Shown: piece after piece, positions 1 through 9,389 of the stretch
Position numbering within the stretch: position 1 is the stretch's first letter
Layout of the letters: every line of letters begins with the position of its first letter
Assembly: GCA_049513455.1 (NCBI GenBank)
Contig: JBEKWB010000001.1
Coordinates: forward strand, 62,001 to 126,000
Origin: Bog-473 sp049513455
GTDB taxonomy: Bacteria > Actinomycetota > Acidimicrobiia > Acidimicrobiales > RAAP-2
Direction: 5' to 3'
Length of the DNA stretch: 64,000 bases
The notes under the pieces: model-generated
Database searches by the model: none
What the model saw: only the letters and a program-made list of their open reading frames with translations
Told to the model about the DNA's origin: nothing
Program-made: the position numbers and the translations under genes

Positions 1-1342
<1,342 letters not shown>

Positions 1343-1462
1343 GGTTGTGACGAACTCCTCTCGAGTCCTTTTGCTTCTGTGGATGTACGTCTGCGGGTGG
1401 GTGACGCCGCGCCGACCGGCCGAACGAACGAACGACCGACGGCGGCGATGGCGTCGGGGTGA

Positions 1463-1753
1463 CTAGGCCAGCTTGGCCAGTACGTCCCGGCTGGAGAGAA
1501 TGAGGAGGTCTTCGCCCTCCACGGTGATCTCGGTTCCGCCGTACTTGGAGTACACCACGGTGTCGCCGACCTTGACGTCGACCGGGATGAGCTCTCCGGA
1601 ATCTTCTCCACGGCGTCCGGGGCCGACGGCAAGGACTTCGCCCTGCTGGGGCTTCTCTTTGGCGGTATCGGGGATGACCAGGCCGGACGCGGTGGTCTCT
1701 TCAGACTCGCCGGGCCGGACGACGATCCGGTCTTCGAGCGGGTGCAACTTCAT
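1463..1753 (-). CDS. groS: Co-chaperonin GroES
   Basis: This is the 10-kDa lid of the GroEL folding chamber. The 96-residue product begins MKLHPLEDRIVVRP and carries the mobile-loop region (EETTASGLVIPDTAKEKPQ) and the C-terminal SRDVLAKLA typical of GroES. The start at 1753 is preferred over the longer frame from 1774 because GGAGG lies 8 nt before this ATG and the protein then has family length. It is the first gene of the groES-groEL operon and lies directly downstream of a CIRCE element, so HrcA repression is expected. Confidence 0.97.
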   Translation of the reverse strand: MKLHPLEDRIVVRPGESEETTASGLVIPDTAKEKPQQGEVLAVGPGRRGEDSGELIPVDVKVGDTVVYSKYGGTEITVEGEDLLILSSRDVLAKLA

Positions 1754-1778
1754 CTGAACGGGCCTCCTTGGCATTTCA

Positions 1779-1805
1779 TTAGCACTCTCGGGTTGAGAGT
1801 GCTAA
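1779..1805 (-). promoter_or_regulatory. CIRCE operator (HrcA binding site)
   Basis: A perfect inverted repeat TTAGCACTC-N9-GAGTGCTAA matches the CIRCE consensus exactly. It lies 25 nt upstream of the groES start and touches the last base of the -10 hexamer, the normal position for HrcA repression. No hrcA gene is in the window. Confidence 0.97.
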
Positions 1806-1833
1806 CGATAGCGGGCCTGCCGGCGGGGAGCAA
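1805..1833 (-). promoter_or_regulatory. groESL promoter
   Basis: On the minus strand TTGCTC and TATCGT are separated by exactly 17 nt, a good sigma-70-type promoter. The -10 hexamer abuts the CIRCE dyad, so transcription should start inside the operator. The rest of 1806-2069 shows no gene that I can support. Confidence 0.7.
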
Positions 1834-2069
1834 GAGCGAGCTGCCAATTGGAACGCTAATCGGACGGCCAGATCTCCCGATCCCGTATCGTGGCTGCCCA
1901 CCCGGCGAAAGGTACCGCCGTGACGGCCCTCCGCCGCCTCTGGGCAAGGGGAGTGGCAGGGTCTTCGACCAGGGCCGCCAGCCCGCAGGCACCCATCACC
2001 GGTCTGTACGCTCCAGGGGCGTTGCCGGCCCCCGTTCCGGGGCCACCGAGCCCGGAAGGGGAACCGACG

Positions 2070-2984
2070 ATGGCGCCAGTGGACCGAAGAGGACCGACCG
2101 CACCGAGCTCGACAAGGCGGCCCCGCACCTCCCCGCGGGCCCGGACGGGCACGCCGACCTCGGCCCCGGGAGCACGGCGGGCGCCACGCGCCGTGCGTCG
2201 GCGCACCCACGGCGGGGGGCCCTCCTCCCCGGATTCGGGGGTGGTGGTCACCGGGGGCGGGTCGGGCATCGGTGAAGCCACCGCACTCGCATTGGCCCAG
2301 GTCGGCCGGGCAGTGGCGCTGTGGGACCGCGACGGCGCGGCGGCGCGGCGAGTGGCCCGGCGGTGCGTCGACGAGTTCGGGGTACGTGCCGTCGGGATCA
2401 AGGTCGACGTCTCCCGGACGGCCACGCTCAAGGCGGCCGCGAAACGGTCCCTCGCCGAGGTCGGCACCATCGGTGGGCTCGTCCACTCGGCCGGCATCGG
2501 GAGCGGTGTCCCGGTCACGCTCATCGACGACGACACCTGGGATGCGGTGCTCGACGTCAACCTGCGCGCCGCCGCCACCATCACGAGGGAGCTCCACGCC
2601 TCGCTGCTCGAGGCCAATCCCGGCTCCGCCATCGTGTACATCTCGTCGATCGAGGGCTTCGTGGGCAGCCCGTTCCTGCCGGCGTACTGCGCGTCCAAGG
2701 CGGGGCTGCTCGGCTTGACCCGCGCCGTGTGCGCCCAACTCGGGCCCGACGGCATCCGGGTCAACTCGGTCTGCCCCGGCGCCGTGGACACCCCCCTGCT
2801 GGCGCCCCTGCTCGAGCTGCCCGGGGCGCGGGAGCGCCTGCTCGAGCACACGCCACTGCGACGCCTGGCCCAGCCCGAGGACATCGCGGCCGTGGTCCGG
2901 TTCCTTTTGTCCGACGACGCGGCGTACATCAGCGGGACCAGCATCGTCGTCGACGGCGGCATGACCGCCCTGGGAGCCGTCTGA
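2070..2984 (+). CDS. SDR-family NAD(P)-dependent oxidoreductase
   Basis: This is a classical short-chain dehydrogenase. It has the cofactor motif TGGGSGIG, a Ser in ISSIEG, the catalytic YCASK and a C-terminal GTSIVVDGGM. Substrate is unknown. The fold itself starts at VVVTGGG near residue 58. The first ~57 residues are Pro/Arg/Ser/Thr-rich and look disordered. I chose the ATG at 2070 because GGAAGGGG precedes it by about 9 nt. A GTG at 2241 would give a minimal 248-aa enzyme, and the frame is also open further upstream to 1890. Its stop lies one base before the GTG of the glucosidase gene, so the two are probably co-translated. Confidence 0.8.
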   Translation: MAPVDRRGPTAPSSTRRPRTSPRARTGTPTSAPGARRAPRAVRRRTHGGGPSSPDSGVVVTGGGSGIGEATALALAQVGRAVALWDRDGAAARRVARRCVDEFGVRAVGIKVDVSRTATLKAAAKRSLAEVGTIGGLVHSAGIGSGVPVTLIDDDTWDAVLDVNLRAAATITRELHASLLEANPGSAIVYISSIEGFVGSPFLPAYCASKAGLLGLTRAVCAQLGPDGIRVNSVCPGAVDTPLLAPLLELPGARERLLEHTPLRRLAQPEDIAAVVRFLLSDDAAYISGTSIVVDGGMTALGAV

Positions 2985-2985
2985 G

Positions 2986-4581
2986 GTGACCACCACCGAT
3001 CCGGATCGGTGGTGGCACGGCGGCGTCTTTTATCAGATCTACCCGCGCTCGTTCGCCGACTCGAACCGGGACGGCGTCGGCGATCTCCCGGGCATCATCA
3101 GTCGGCTGGACTACCTGGCCGAACTGGGCATCGCCGGGATCTGGCTCTCGCCCATCACCGTCTCGCCGGACCGTGACTGGGGTTACGACGTCGCCGACTA
3201 CCGCGACGTCGACCCCGACTTCGGCTCCCTCGACGACCTCACCACCCTGGTCGGCGAGGCCGGGAGGCGGGGCATCCGCATCCTGCTCGACCTGGTCCCC
3301 AACCACACCAGCGATCAACACCCCTGGTTCGTCGACGCCCGCACCGGGCGCGACGCCGTGCATCGGGACTGGTACGTCTGGGCCGATCCGGCGCCCGGTG
3401 GCGGGCCGCCGAACAATTGGGTCAGTGTCTTCGGGGGCTCGGCCTGGGAGCTCGACCGGGCCAGCGGCCAGTACTTCCTGCACAATTTCGAGCTGGAGCA
3501 GCCCGATCTCAACTGGTGGAGCGACGGCGTGCGCACCGCATTCGACGAGATCGTCCGGTACTGGTGGGACAGAGGGATCGCTGGGTTCCGCATCGACGTG
3601 TGCAACATGATGATCAAGGATGCCGAGCTGCGGGACAATCCCCCGGCCACCGAGGAGGACCCGCTCGACCAGCAATTCATGGGGGTCAAGGCGGTGTACA
3701 ACACGGACCGCCCCGAGGCCCATGACATTCTCCGGCGCTGGCGGGCCATCGCCGACGCCTACGAGCCTGAACGACTCCTCATCGGCGAGACCAACGTGGA
3801 CCAGCTCCCGACGCTCGTGGAGTTCTACGGCAACGGGCACGACGAGCTGCACGGCGGGTTCAACTTCGTGTTCCTCAACGCCGCGCTCGAGGCCGCCGCC
3901 ATGCGCGCCGTCGTCGAGGAGGTGGAGGCGACCCTGCCCGCCGGTGCCTGGCCGATATGGACGGGTTCGAACCACGACGTCTCCCGCCTGGCCACCAGGT
4001 GGGCGGGCGGCGACCCGGCCAAGGTCCGCTGCGCGCTCCTGATCCTGCTCACGCTCCGGGGGACACCCTTCCTCTACCAGGGCGACGAGATCGGCCTGAC
4101 CGACGGGCCGATCGAGAAGCCGGACCTGCGCGACGCGGTCGGCATCCGCTACTGGCCGTACTACAAGGGACGGGACGCGGCGCGGACGCCGATGCCCTGG
4201 TCCGATGCACCGGGCGGCGGGTTCACCGAGGCCGGCGTCCGGACGTGGCTCCCCATGGCCGACCCGGCGCAGTGCAACGTGGCCGCTCAAGCGGACGACC
4301 CCGATTCGGTCCTGGCCTTCACCCGGCGCGCCATCGCGCGGCGCGCCGGGAGCGACGACCTGGCCATCGGCCCGTACCGCTCCCTAGCCTCCCCTCCGGG
4401 CACCTGGGCTTTCGAAAGAGGCGCGGGGACCGTGGTCGCCCTCAACATGTCGGACTCGCCGCAGGAATTCGACGGCGTCGCGGGCTCGATCGTCCTGGCC
4501 ACGGACCGGGCGCGGGAGGGATCCGCCCTGAGAGACAGCCTGACCCTGGCCCCCTGGAGCGGGGTCGTCGTCGCGCCGTGA
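2986..4581 (+). CDS. GH13 alpha-glucosidase / oligo-1,6-glucosidase-like glycoside hydrolase
   Basis: This 531-residue enzyme has the alpha-amylase superfamily architecture. The N-terminus (GGVFYQIYPRSFADSNRDG) is typical of alpha-glucosidases of the oligo-1,6-glucosidase subgroup. The four GH13 regions are present: DLVPNHTS, GFRIDVCN (nucleophile D204), IGETNV (acid/base E268) and NHDVSR (D331). There is no signal peptide, so it should act on cytoplasmic alpha-glucosides. It starts with GTG just after the SDR stop, and its TGA overlaps the GTG of the next gene. The exact substrate cannot be read from the sequence, and a transglycosylating enzyme is possible. Confidence 0.9.
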   Translation: MTTTDPDRWWHGGVFYQIYPRSFADSNRDGVGDLPGIISRLDYLAELGIAGIWLSPITVSPDRDWGYDVADYRDVDPDFGSLDDLTTLVGEAGRRGIRILLDLVPNHTSDQHPWFVDARTGRDAVHRDWYVWADPAPGGGPPNNWVSVFGGSAWELDRASGQYFLHNFELEQPDLNWWSDGVRTAFDEIVRYWWDRGIAGFRIDVCNMMIKDAELRDNPPATEEDPLDQQFMGVKAVYNTDRPEAHDILRRWRAIADAYEPERLLIGETNVDQLPTLVEFYGNGHDELHGGFNFVFLNAALEAAAMRAVVEEVEATLPAGAWPIWTGSNHDVSRLATRWAGGDPAKVRCALLILLTLRGTPFLYQGDEIGLTDGPIEKPDLRDAVGIRYWPYYKGRDAARTPMPWSDAPGGGFTEAGVRTWLPMADPAQCNVAAQADDPDSVLAFTRRAIARRAGSDDLAIGPYRSLASPPGTWAFERGAGTVVALNMSDSPQEFDGVAGSIVLATDRAREGSALRDSLTLAPWSGVVVAP

Positions 4582-5891
4582 CCCCCCGGCGGTTCCTGCT
4601 CTGCGCCACGCCGGCACAGGGTCACGCCGTCCCCTTGCTGGCCGTCGCCGGCCGGCTGCTCGCCGACGGGCACCAGGTGGTGTTCTTCACGACCGAGCAT
4701 TACCGCGACAGGGTGACCGCCACCGGGGCCCAGTTCGTCCCGTTGGCCCCCGAGTGCGACGCCCACGATCTGATGGTGGCCAACCCGGACCGTGAAGCCA
4801 CCTCCCGGCGGGGGCTGCGCGGGGTAAAGGCTGATCTGCGGGACATCTTCCTGGGCCCCTTGCCCGGGCAGTTCGCCGGACTCTCCGAGATCCTGCGCGA
4901 CTTCGCCGCCGACGTGATCGTCGCCGACACCATGTTCCTCGGGACGTTCCCCCTGGCGCTCCGGCCCCGGCCCCTCCGCCCCGCCGTGGTCTGCATCGGG
5001 GTGCTGCCGCTCGCCATCACCAGCCGCGACACCGCCCCTTTCGGGGCGGCGCTCCAGCCGGGGACGACAGCACTGCGGCATCTGCGCAACGCCGCCCTGA
5101 ACTGGGTCACCGAGCACGTCGTCCTGCGCGACATTCAGCAGCTGGCGCAACACCGCCTGGCCGAGACCGGTTCGCCCCCCTTCACCGGCTTTTTCATCGA
5201 CCTGCCCACCAAGGTGGTCGATGCCTACCTCCAGGCAACGGTCGAAGAGTTCGAGTACCCCCGCGTTGACCTCCCGCCCTCCGTGCGGTTCGTCGGGCCG
5301 ATCCTGGCACCCCCCGCCACCCGGTTCGACCCACCCACCTGGTGGGCCGAGCTGGCCGCGGGGCGGCCGGTGGTCCACGTCACCCAGGGCACGCTCGACA
5401 ACGCCGACCTCTGTCGCCTGCTCCGGCCGACCGTCGACGCGCTGGCCGGTGACGATCTCCTGGTCGTGGCGACCACCGGCGGGCCCGACCCCGACCCTCT
5501 GCGCCCCGGGCTGCCGGCGAACGTGCGGTTGGAGCGGTTCCTCCCTCACGACCGCCTCCTGCCCCACGTCGACGTCATGGTCACCAACGGTGGCTACGGC
5601 GGCGTCCAGCAGACCCTGGCCCTCGGTGTCCCTCTGGTGGTCGCCGGGGACAGCGAGGACAAGCCCGAAGTGGCCGCCCGGGTGCACTGGTCGGGCGCGG
5701 GTGTCGACCTACGCAGCGGGAGGCCGTCGCCGGCGCGGTTGGCCGAGGCCGTCCGGCGCGTCGTGGCCCGTCCCACCTATGCGGCACGGGCGCGCGCCCT
5801 GCAGGCGGCGATCCGGCGCACCCGACCCCTCGACACCATCGCCGAGGTGCTTCTCGCCGTGGCCGATCCGCCGGGTGGCGGCCCTCAGTAG
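4578..5891 (+). CDS. GT1-family (MGT/UGT-like) glycosyltransferase
   Basis: This 437-residue protein resembles macrolide and flavonoid-type GT-B glycosyltransferases. The N-terminal Rossmann half has ATPAQGHAVPLLAVAGRLL, and the C-terminal donor-binding half has HVTQGTLDN and VTNGGYGGVQQTLALGVP followed by SEDKPEVAARV. Enzymes of this group move a sugar from an NDP-sugar to a small lipophilic acceptor; the acceptor here is unknown. The GTG at 4578 overlaps the upstream stop (GTGA), so translation is coupled to the glucosidase. The three genes could make and recycle a glycosylated metabolite, but that is inference. Confidence 0.88.
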   Translation: MTPRRFLLCATPAQGHAVPLLAVAGRLLADGHQVVFFTTEHYRDRVTATGAQFVPLAPECDAHDLMVANPDREATSRRGLRGVKADLRDIFLGPLPGQFAGLSEILRDFAADVIVADTMFLGTFPLALRPRPLRPAVVCIGVLPLAITSRDTAPFGAALQPGTTALRHLRNAALNWVTEHVVLRDIQQLAQHRLAETGSPPFTGFFIDLPTKVVDAYLQATVEEFEYPRVDLPPSVRFVGPILAPPATRFDPPTWWAELAAGRPVVHVTQGTLDNADLCRLLRPTVDALAGDDLLVVATTGGPDPDPLRPGLPANVRLERFLPHDRLLPHVDVMVTNGGYGGVQQTLALGVPLVVAGDSEDKPEVAARVHWSGAGVDLRSGRPSPARLAEAVRRVVARPTYAARARALQAAIRRTRPLDTIAEVLLAVADPPGGGPQ

Positions 5892-5904
5892 CCGGCGCGG
5901 TCGA

Positions 5905-7272
5905 TCATTCGGGGCTCGAGGAGACCGTGCCGAGCGCCGGGGAGGTGGCACCCCGCTCCCGCGTGCGCTGGTAGCGGTTCGCGTACATCAGGGCGTCCGC
6001 CTTGGCGATCAGCTCGGTGAGGGAATCACCGCGCTCCATCTCGGCGAGCCCGAACGCGACGGACGCCTCGTCGCTGGCCGCCAGGTCCTCGTTGATGCGG
6101 GCGAACCTCTCGGCGCCGTCGTTCACGTCCAGGGCCGGGAACCCGCAGATGAATTCGTCCCCTCCGTAGCGCACGACCAGGTCGTACGAGCGCACATTGG
6201 CCCGCAGGGTGTCGGCGATCTTCCGCAGAAGACGGTCGCCCGCGATGTGGCCGTGAAGATCGTTGCGCACCTTGAGGTTGTTCACGTCGACGAAGGCGAG
6301 CACGAACGATTCACCCGTCCGGTGCGCCCGGGCAATCTCGTGCTCGAGTGCCAGGAGCCCGGCGTCACGGCGGTAGGCCCCCGTCAGCCCGTCGATGGAC
6401 GACTCGACCCGCTCGTTCGCCGACACCATCCGGTCCAGGCGGGCGGCGGCACGGTCGGACTTGGCATGGAAGCGGTCGCGGGCTGCGGCGGAGCGATCCC
6501 GCCGGGCCAGCACCTGGTCGGCGATCAGGAGCGGATCCACCCTGCCGGCGGCTGCGGCACGCACCCGCTCCTCCCTCTCGCGTTCGGCGGCCCGGGCGTC
6601 GCGTTCAGCGGCGCGGGCGTCGCGTTCGGCGGCCCGGGCGTCGCGGGCGTCCGCCCTCAGGTCCCGTGCCGCGGCGGCCGAGTCGCTCCCCTCGGAGAGG
6701 GTGTCCTCGCCGGGAGCGCCTGCCTCGTCGTCGCCGGCGGGTGACGAGGCGAACGGGAGCGCGACGGCGTCCCGCTGTTCGCCCTGCACGCACGCGGACT
6801 CGATGGCCCGCGCGGCGATCGCCGCCACGGCGATACCGGTGGGCAGAAGGTTCTCCTCCCTGACCGACGACCCCCAGTAGAGCGACACCGCTCCGAAGGT
6901 CTCACCCTGGCTCGACAACGGCACGGCGCGACAACCGACGACCCCGTGCGCCGACGCCGGTTCACCCAGGTGCGCACCCGTCAGTCCGCGATGGTCGAGC
7001 CGCTCGCCCTTGACGGCCCGCCCCGTCGTGCAGCATTCCCAGGTGGGCCCGGCTTCCTCGCTCAGTTGGAAGTCGTCGAGCGCGCAGGCCCATTCCGTCG
7101 AACCGGCCGCCGAGAAGAACTCGCCGAATCGACTCTTGACCACGATCGAACACGCCACCACGCCCGCCAGGTCTGAACAGTGGCAGCAGAGCGTCGACAG
7201 CAGTTCGGCCAGGTCCACCTTCCACCATGAACTGACGTCACGTTCCTGCGCCGCCGACGACACACTCGACAC
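5905..7272 (-). CDS. GAF-GGDEF diguanylate cyclase
   Basis: This is a predicted soluble c-di-GMP synthase of 455 residues. Residues ~15-165 form a GAF-like sensor region. Residues ~195-285 are a charged Ala/Arg/Glu-rich helical linker holding DARAAER heptads. Residues ~292-440 are the GGDEF domain with DGLTGAYRR, the active-site GGDEF at 370-374 and the inhibitory-site RSYD at 361-364 with the canonical five-residue spacing, so product feedback is likely. No membrane segment is visible. It starts with GTG at 7272 behind AAAGGG. It converges on the glycosyltransferase gene, leaving 13 nt between stops. The 264 nt upstream (7273-7536) hold no gene that I can support. Confidence 0.92.
   Translation of the reverse strand: MSSVSSAAQERDVSSWWKVDLAELLSTLCCHCSDLAGVVACSIVVKSRFGEFFSAAGSTEWACALDDFQLSEEAGPTWECCTTGRAVKGERLDHRGLTGAHLGEPASAHGVVGCRAVPLSSQGETFGAVSLYWGSSVREENLLPTGIAVAAIAARAIESACVQGEQRDAVALPFASSPAGDDEAGAPGEDTLSEGSDSAAAARDLRADARDARAAERDARAAERDARAAEREREERVRAAAAGRVDPLLIADQVLARRDRSAAARDRFHAKSDRAAARLDRMVSANERVESSIDGLTGAYRRDAGLLALEHEIARAHRTGESFVLAFVDVNNLKVRNDLHGHIAGDRLLRKIADTLRANVRSYDLVVRYGGDEFICGFPALDVNDGAERFARINEDLAASDEASVAFGLAEMERGDSLTELIAKADALMYANRYQRTRERGATSPALGTVSSSPE
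6580..6642 (-). repeat. Three tandem 21-bp repeats inside the cyclase gene
   Basis: Three consecutive 21-bp units are seen. Units 1 and 3 are identical and unit 2 differs at two bases. They encode a DARAAER heptad three times in the linker between the GAF and GGDEF domains. The in-frame length keeps the helical register, so copy number can vary without breaking the protein. Confidence 0.9.
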
Positions 7273-7536
7273 GGAGTTGTCCCTTTCAGATCACAACGCG
7301 CGATAGATGCCGACCCACCTGATTTCTCGTTACCCCTCACCTTCGAAGGTATGCGAAAGATTACAGCCCAATTCATCGGATGCCGCCCATGACTTTTGCT
7401 GGCATTTGACACCGGAGCCGCGGGGCGACCGCACGGCCACCGCGGCGCGTGACGCGCCACCGGGGTGCCGTCGCGGGGTGCGGGGCGCGGCGCGGCGGAC
7501 TTCCCGCCCGGCCGCACCCCCTCTTGCTCGCGCGGG

Positions 7537-8421
7537 CTATCCGTTCAACGGCGACATGTCGGCGTAGCGGTCCCCGCGCGCGGTGGCCAGACCGTCGAGG
7601 CGCGCCACATCGTCGCGGCTCAGTTCGACGTCCAGCGCGCCGATGTTCTCCTCGAGGTAGCGGCGACGTTTCGTGCCGGGAATGGGGGCGACGTCCCGAC
7701 CCTGCGCGTGCACCCATGCCAGTGCGACCTGCGCCGCAGTGCAGCCCTTGACGGAGGCCAACGTGTCGATCTGCTCGACGATCGCGATGTTTGCCGCCAG
7801 ATTGTCACCGAGGAAGCGCGGCTGATAGCGGCGGAAGTCGTTCTCCTCCAGCTGGTCGAGCGAGCGGAGGGTGCCGGTGAGAAAGCCGCGTCCGAGCGGG
7901 CTGTAGGGGACGAACCCGATCCCGAGCTCGCGGAGGGTGGGGAGGATCTCGGCTTCGGGGTCGCGCGCCCAGATCGAGTACTCGGTCTGCAGCGCCGAGA
8001 TCGGATGCACGGCGTGGGCGCGGCGGATGGTGGCCGGTGCCGCCTCGGACAGGCCGAGGTACCGCACCTTGCCCGTGCGCACGAGCTCCCCCATGGCCCC
8101 GACCGTCTCCTCAATCGGCGTGTCGGGATCGACCCGGTGCTGGTAGTAGAGATCGATGTAGTCGGTCCCCAGCCGGGACAGTGACGCATCGCACGCCTGG
8201 CGCACGTACTCCGGCCGGCCGTTGATGGAGCGCTTGGTCGGATCGTCAGGGTCGCGCACGTTGCCGAACTTGGTGGCGATGACCGCCTCGTCGCGGCGGG
8301 CTCCCAACGCCCGGCCGAGGAGGACCTCGTTGGTGAAGGGTCCGTACATGTCGGCGGTGTCGAAGAAGGTCAGGCCCAGGTCGAGGGCGCGGTGGACGGT
8401 GGCGACCGACTCGTCGTCGTC
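7537..8421 (-). pseudogene. Aldo/keto reductase, 5'-truncated
   Basis: The frame encodes most of an AKR13-type reductase: FFDTADMYGPFTNE (catalytic Asp/Tyr), VIATKFGN, YIDLYYQHR, GLSEA, YSPLGRGFLTG and PIPGTKRRRYLEEN. Recognisable homology begins with DDDESVATVHRALDLG near 8421. The first ~30 residues (the usual VSALGLGCMGMS strand) are missing. Between the upstream in-frame stop and the Met at 8349 there is no ATG, GTG or TTG. A product starting at 8349 would lack the first beta strands of the barrel. It abuts the 3' end of a MerR gene. An assembly or sequencing error is possible but would have to affect both genes at once. Confidence 0.75.
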
Positions 8422-8741
8422 ACCGGGACGGCCTCTTCGAGCTGGGCGCGGACGGCGGTCCGATGCGCTTCGAGAAGCGCCAGCCGCTCACCCTCGTTGC
8501 CATTCCCGTGCCGCACGAGGTCGGCGTACTCGCGCATACGGCGGATGGGCATGCCGGTCGAGCGGAGCTTGGTCAAAAAGACCACCCACTCGATCTCGGC
8601 CCCGGTGTAGCGGCGATGGGTCGACCCGGCCCGCCCCACGGGGTCGATCAACCCGGCTCGCTCGTAGTAGCGGAGGGTGTGCGGGCTCACGCCCGTGGCC
8701 ACGGCGGCGTCGGAGATGCTCAGTGTCCCGGTGACGGCCAT
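8370..8741 (-). CDS. MerR-family transcriptional regulator, C-terminally truncated
   Basis: The N-terminal winged-helix domain is clear: LSISDAAVATGVSPHTLRYYERAGLI, then GSTHRRYTGAEIEWVVFLTKLRSTGMPI. Helices of the dimerisation coiled coil follow (GERLALLEAHRTAVRAQLEE). After that the family similarity stops and the frame runs into a different frame of the neighbouring aldo/keto reductase gene, ending VPVTTTSRSPPSTAPSTWA. The usual end of the coiled coil is therefore lost. The ATG at 8741 is preferred because AAGGTGG lies 6 nt upstream. Regulators of this kind commonly sit beside, and control, an aldo/keto reductase gene. Confidence 0.82.
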   Translation of the reverse strand: MAVTGTLSISDAAVATGVSPHTLRYYERAGLIDPVGRAGSTHRRYTGAEIEWVVFLTKLRSTGMPIRRMREYADLVRHGNGNEGERLALLEAHRTAVRAQLEEAVPVTTTSRSPPSTAPSTWA

Positions 8742-8758
8742 GGGCACCCACCTTAAAA

Positions 8759-8776
8759 CTTCGAGCGCACTCTAAG
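8759..8776. promoter_or_regulatory. Probable MerR operator
   Basis: An imperfect dyad CTTCGAG-N4-CTCTAAG (6 of 7 positions paired) lies 17 nt upstream of the merR start, in the place expected for an autoregulated MerR promoter. The remaining bases between 8742 and 8878 show no gene and no trace of tsaD. Confidence 0.5.
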
Positions 8777-8878
8777 TAAAGGTGGTCAGCGCCCCCGCGC
8801 CCTCCTCCGGCCGGGCTGGCGGTGGCGCGTCGTGCTCCACCACCACGTGGTCCGGCTGTGCTGGGAGCCCCAATCCAA

Positions 8879-9376
8879 TCAGGGCTGCGAGGGATCCAGC
8901 CCCTCCAGCCGCTGGGCGTAATCGGGCGTATCGATGTCGTAGGCCCACATCACCAGCGCGTCCTCGCCGGTGATCGGGTAGTAGTTCTTGCGGACCCCCA
9001 CGGGCGCGAACCCGAAGCGTCGATAGAGCGTCTGCGCCCCTTCGTTGCTGGCCGCCACCTCGAGCGAGAGGTGGCGTACGCCCATCGGCAGGAGCATGTG
9101 GATCCCATCGATCAGGAGCGTCCGGGCCACCCCTCGGCGCTGGTAGGCCGGCGCGGTGGCGATGGTCGTCACATGGGCCTCCTCGTCGACGATCATGAAG
9201 CCGATGTACCCGGCCATGTCGTCCCCGTGCCAGGCCGCCCGGTAGAGCCGCCCATGACGGAGGGCCAGCTCGGAGTTGAACACACCGACGCTCCAGGGTT
9301 CGGGGAACACGGCTGCCTCGATCGGGAGGAGGTGGCGGAGGTCCCGTCGCTTCAACTTCTCAATGCGGAGTTCCAT
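8879..9376 (-). CDS. rimI: Ribosomal protein S18 alanine N-acetyltransferase RimI
   Basis: This GNAT acetyltransferase has the acetyl-CoA loop YQRRGVARTLL and the C-terminal ASNEGAQTLYRRFGFAPVGVRKNYY characteristic of RimI, and it modifies protein N-termini. I chose the ATG at 9376 (MELRIEKLKRRDL), 13 nt after the tsaB stop. A longer frame reaches 9427 and would overlap tsaB. Its position behind tsaE-tsaB matches the conserved actinobacterial order. In that order tsaD usually follows, but here the accessory block begins. Confidence 0.9.
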   Translation of the reverse strand: MELRIEKLKRRDLRHLLPIEAAVFPEPWSVGVFNSELALRHGRLYRAAWHGDDMAGYIGFMIVDEEAHVTTIATAPAYQRRGVARTLLIDGIHMLLPMGVRHLSLEVAASNEGAQTLYRRFGFAPVGVRKNYYPITGEDALVMWAYDIDTPDYAQRLEGLDPSQP

Positions 9377-9389
9377 GTTGACGACGGCC

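Noticed and set aside
1806..8878. Mobile element or prophage
   Set aside because: No transposase, integrase, terminal inverted repeats or tRNA attachment site could be seen at the block edges.
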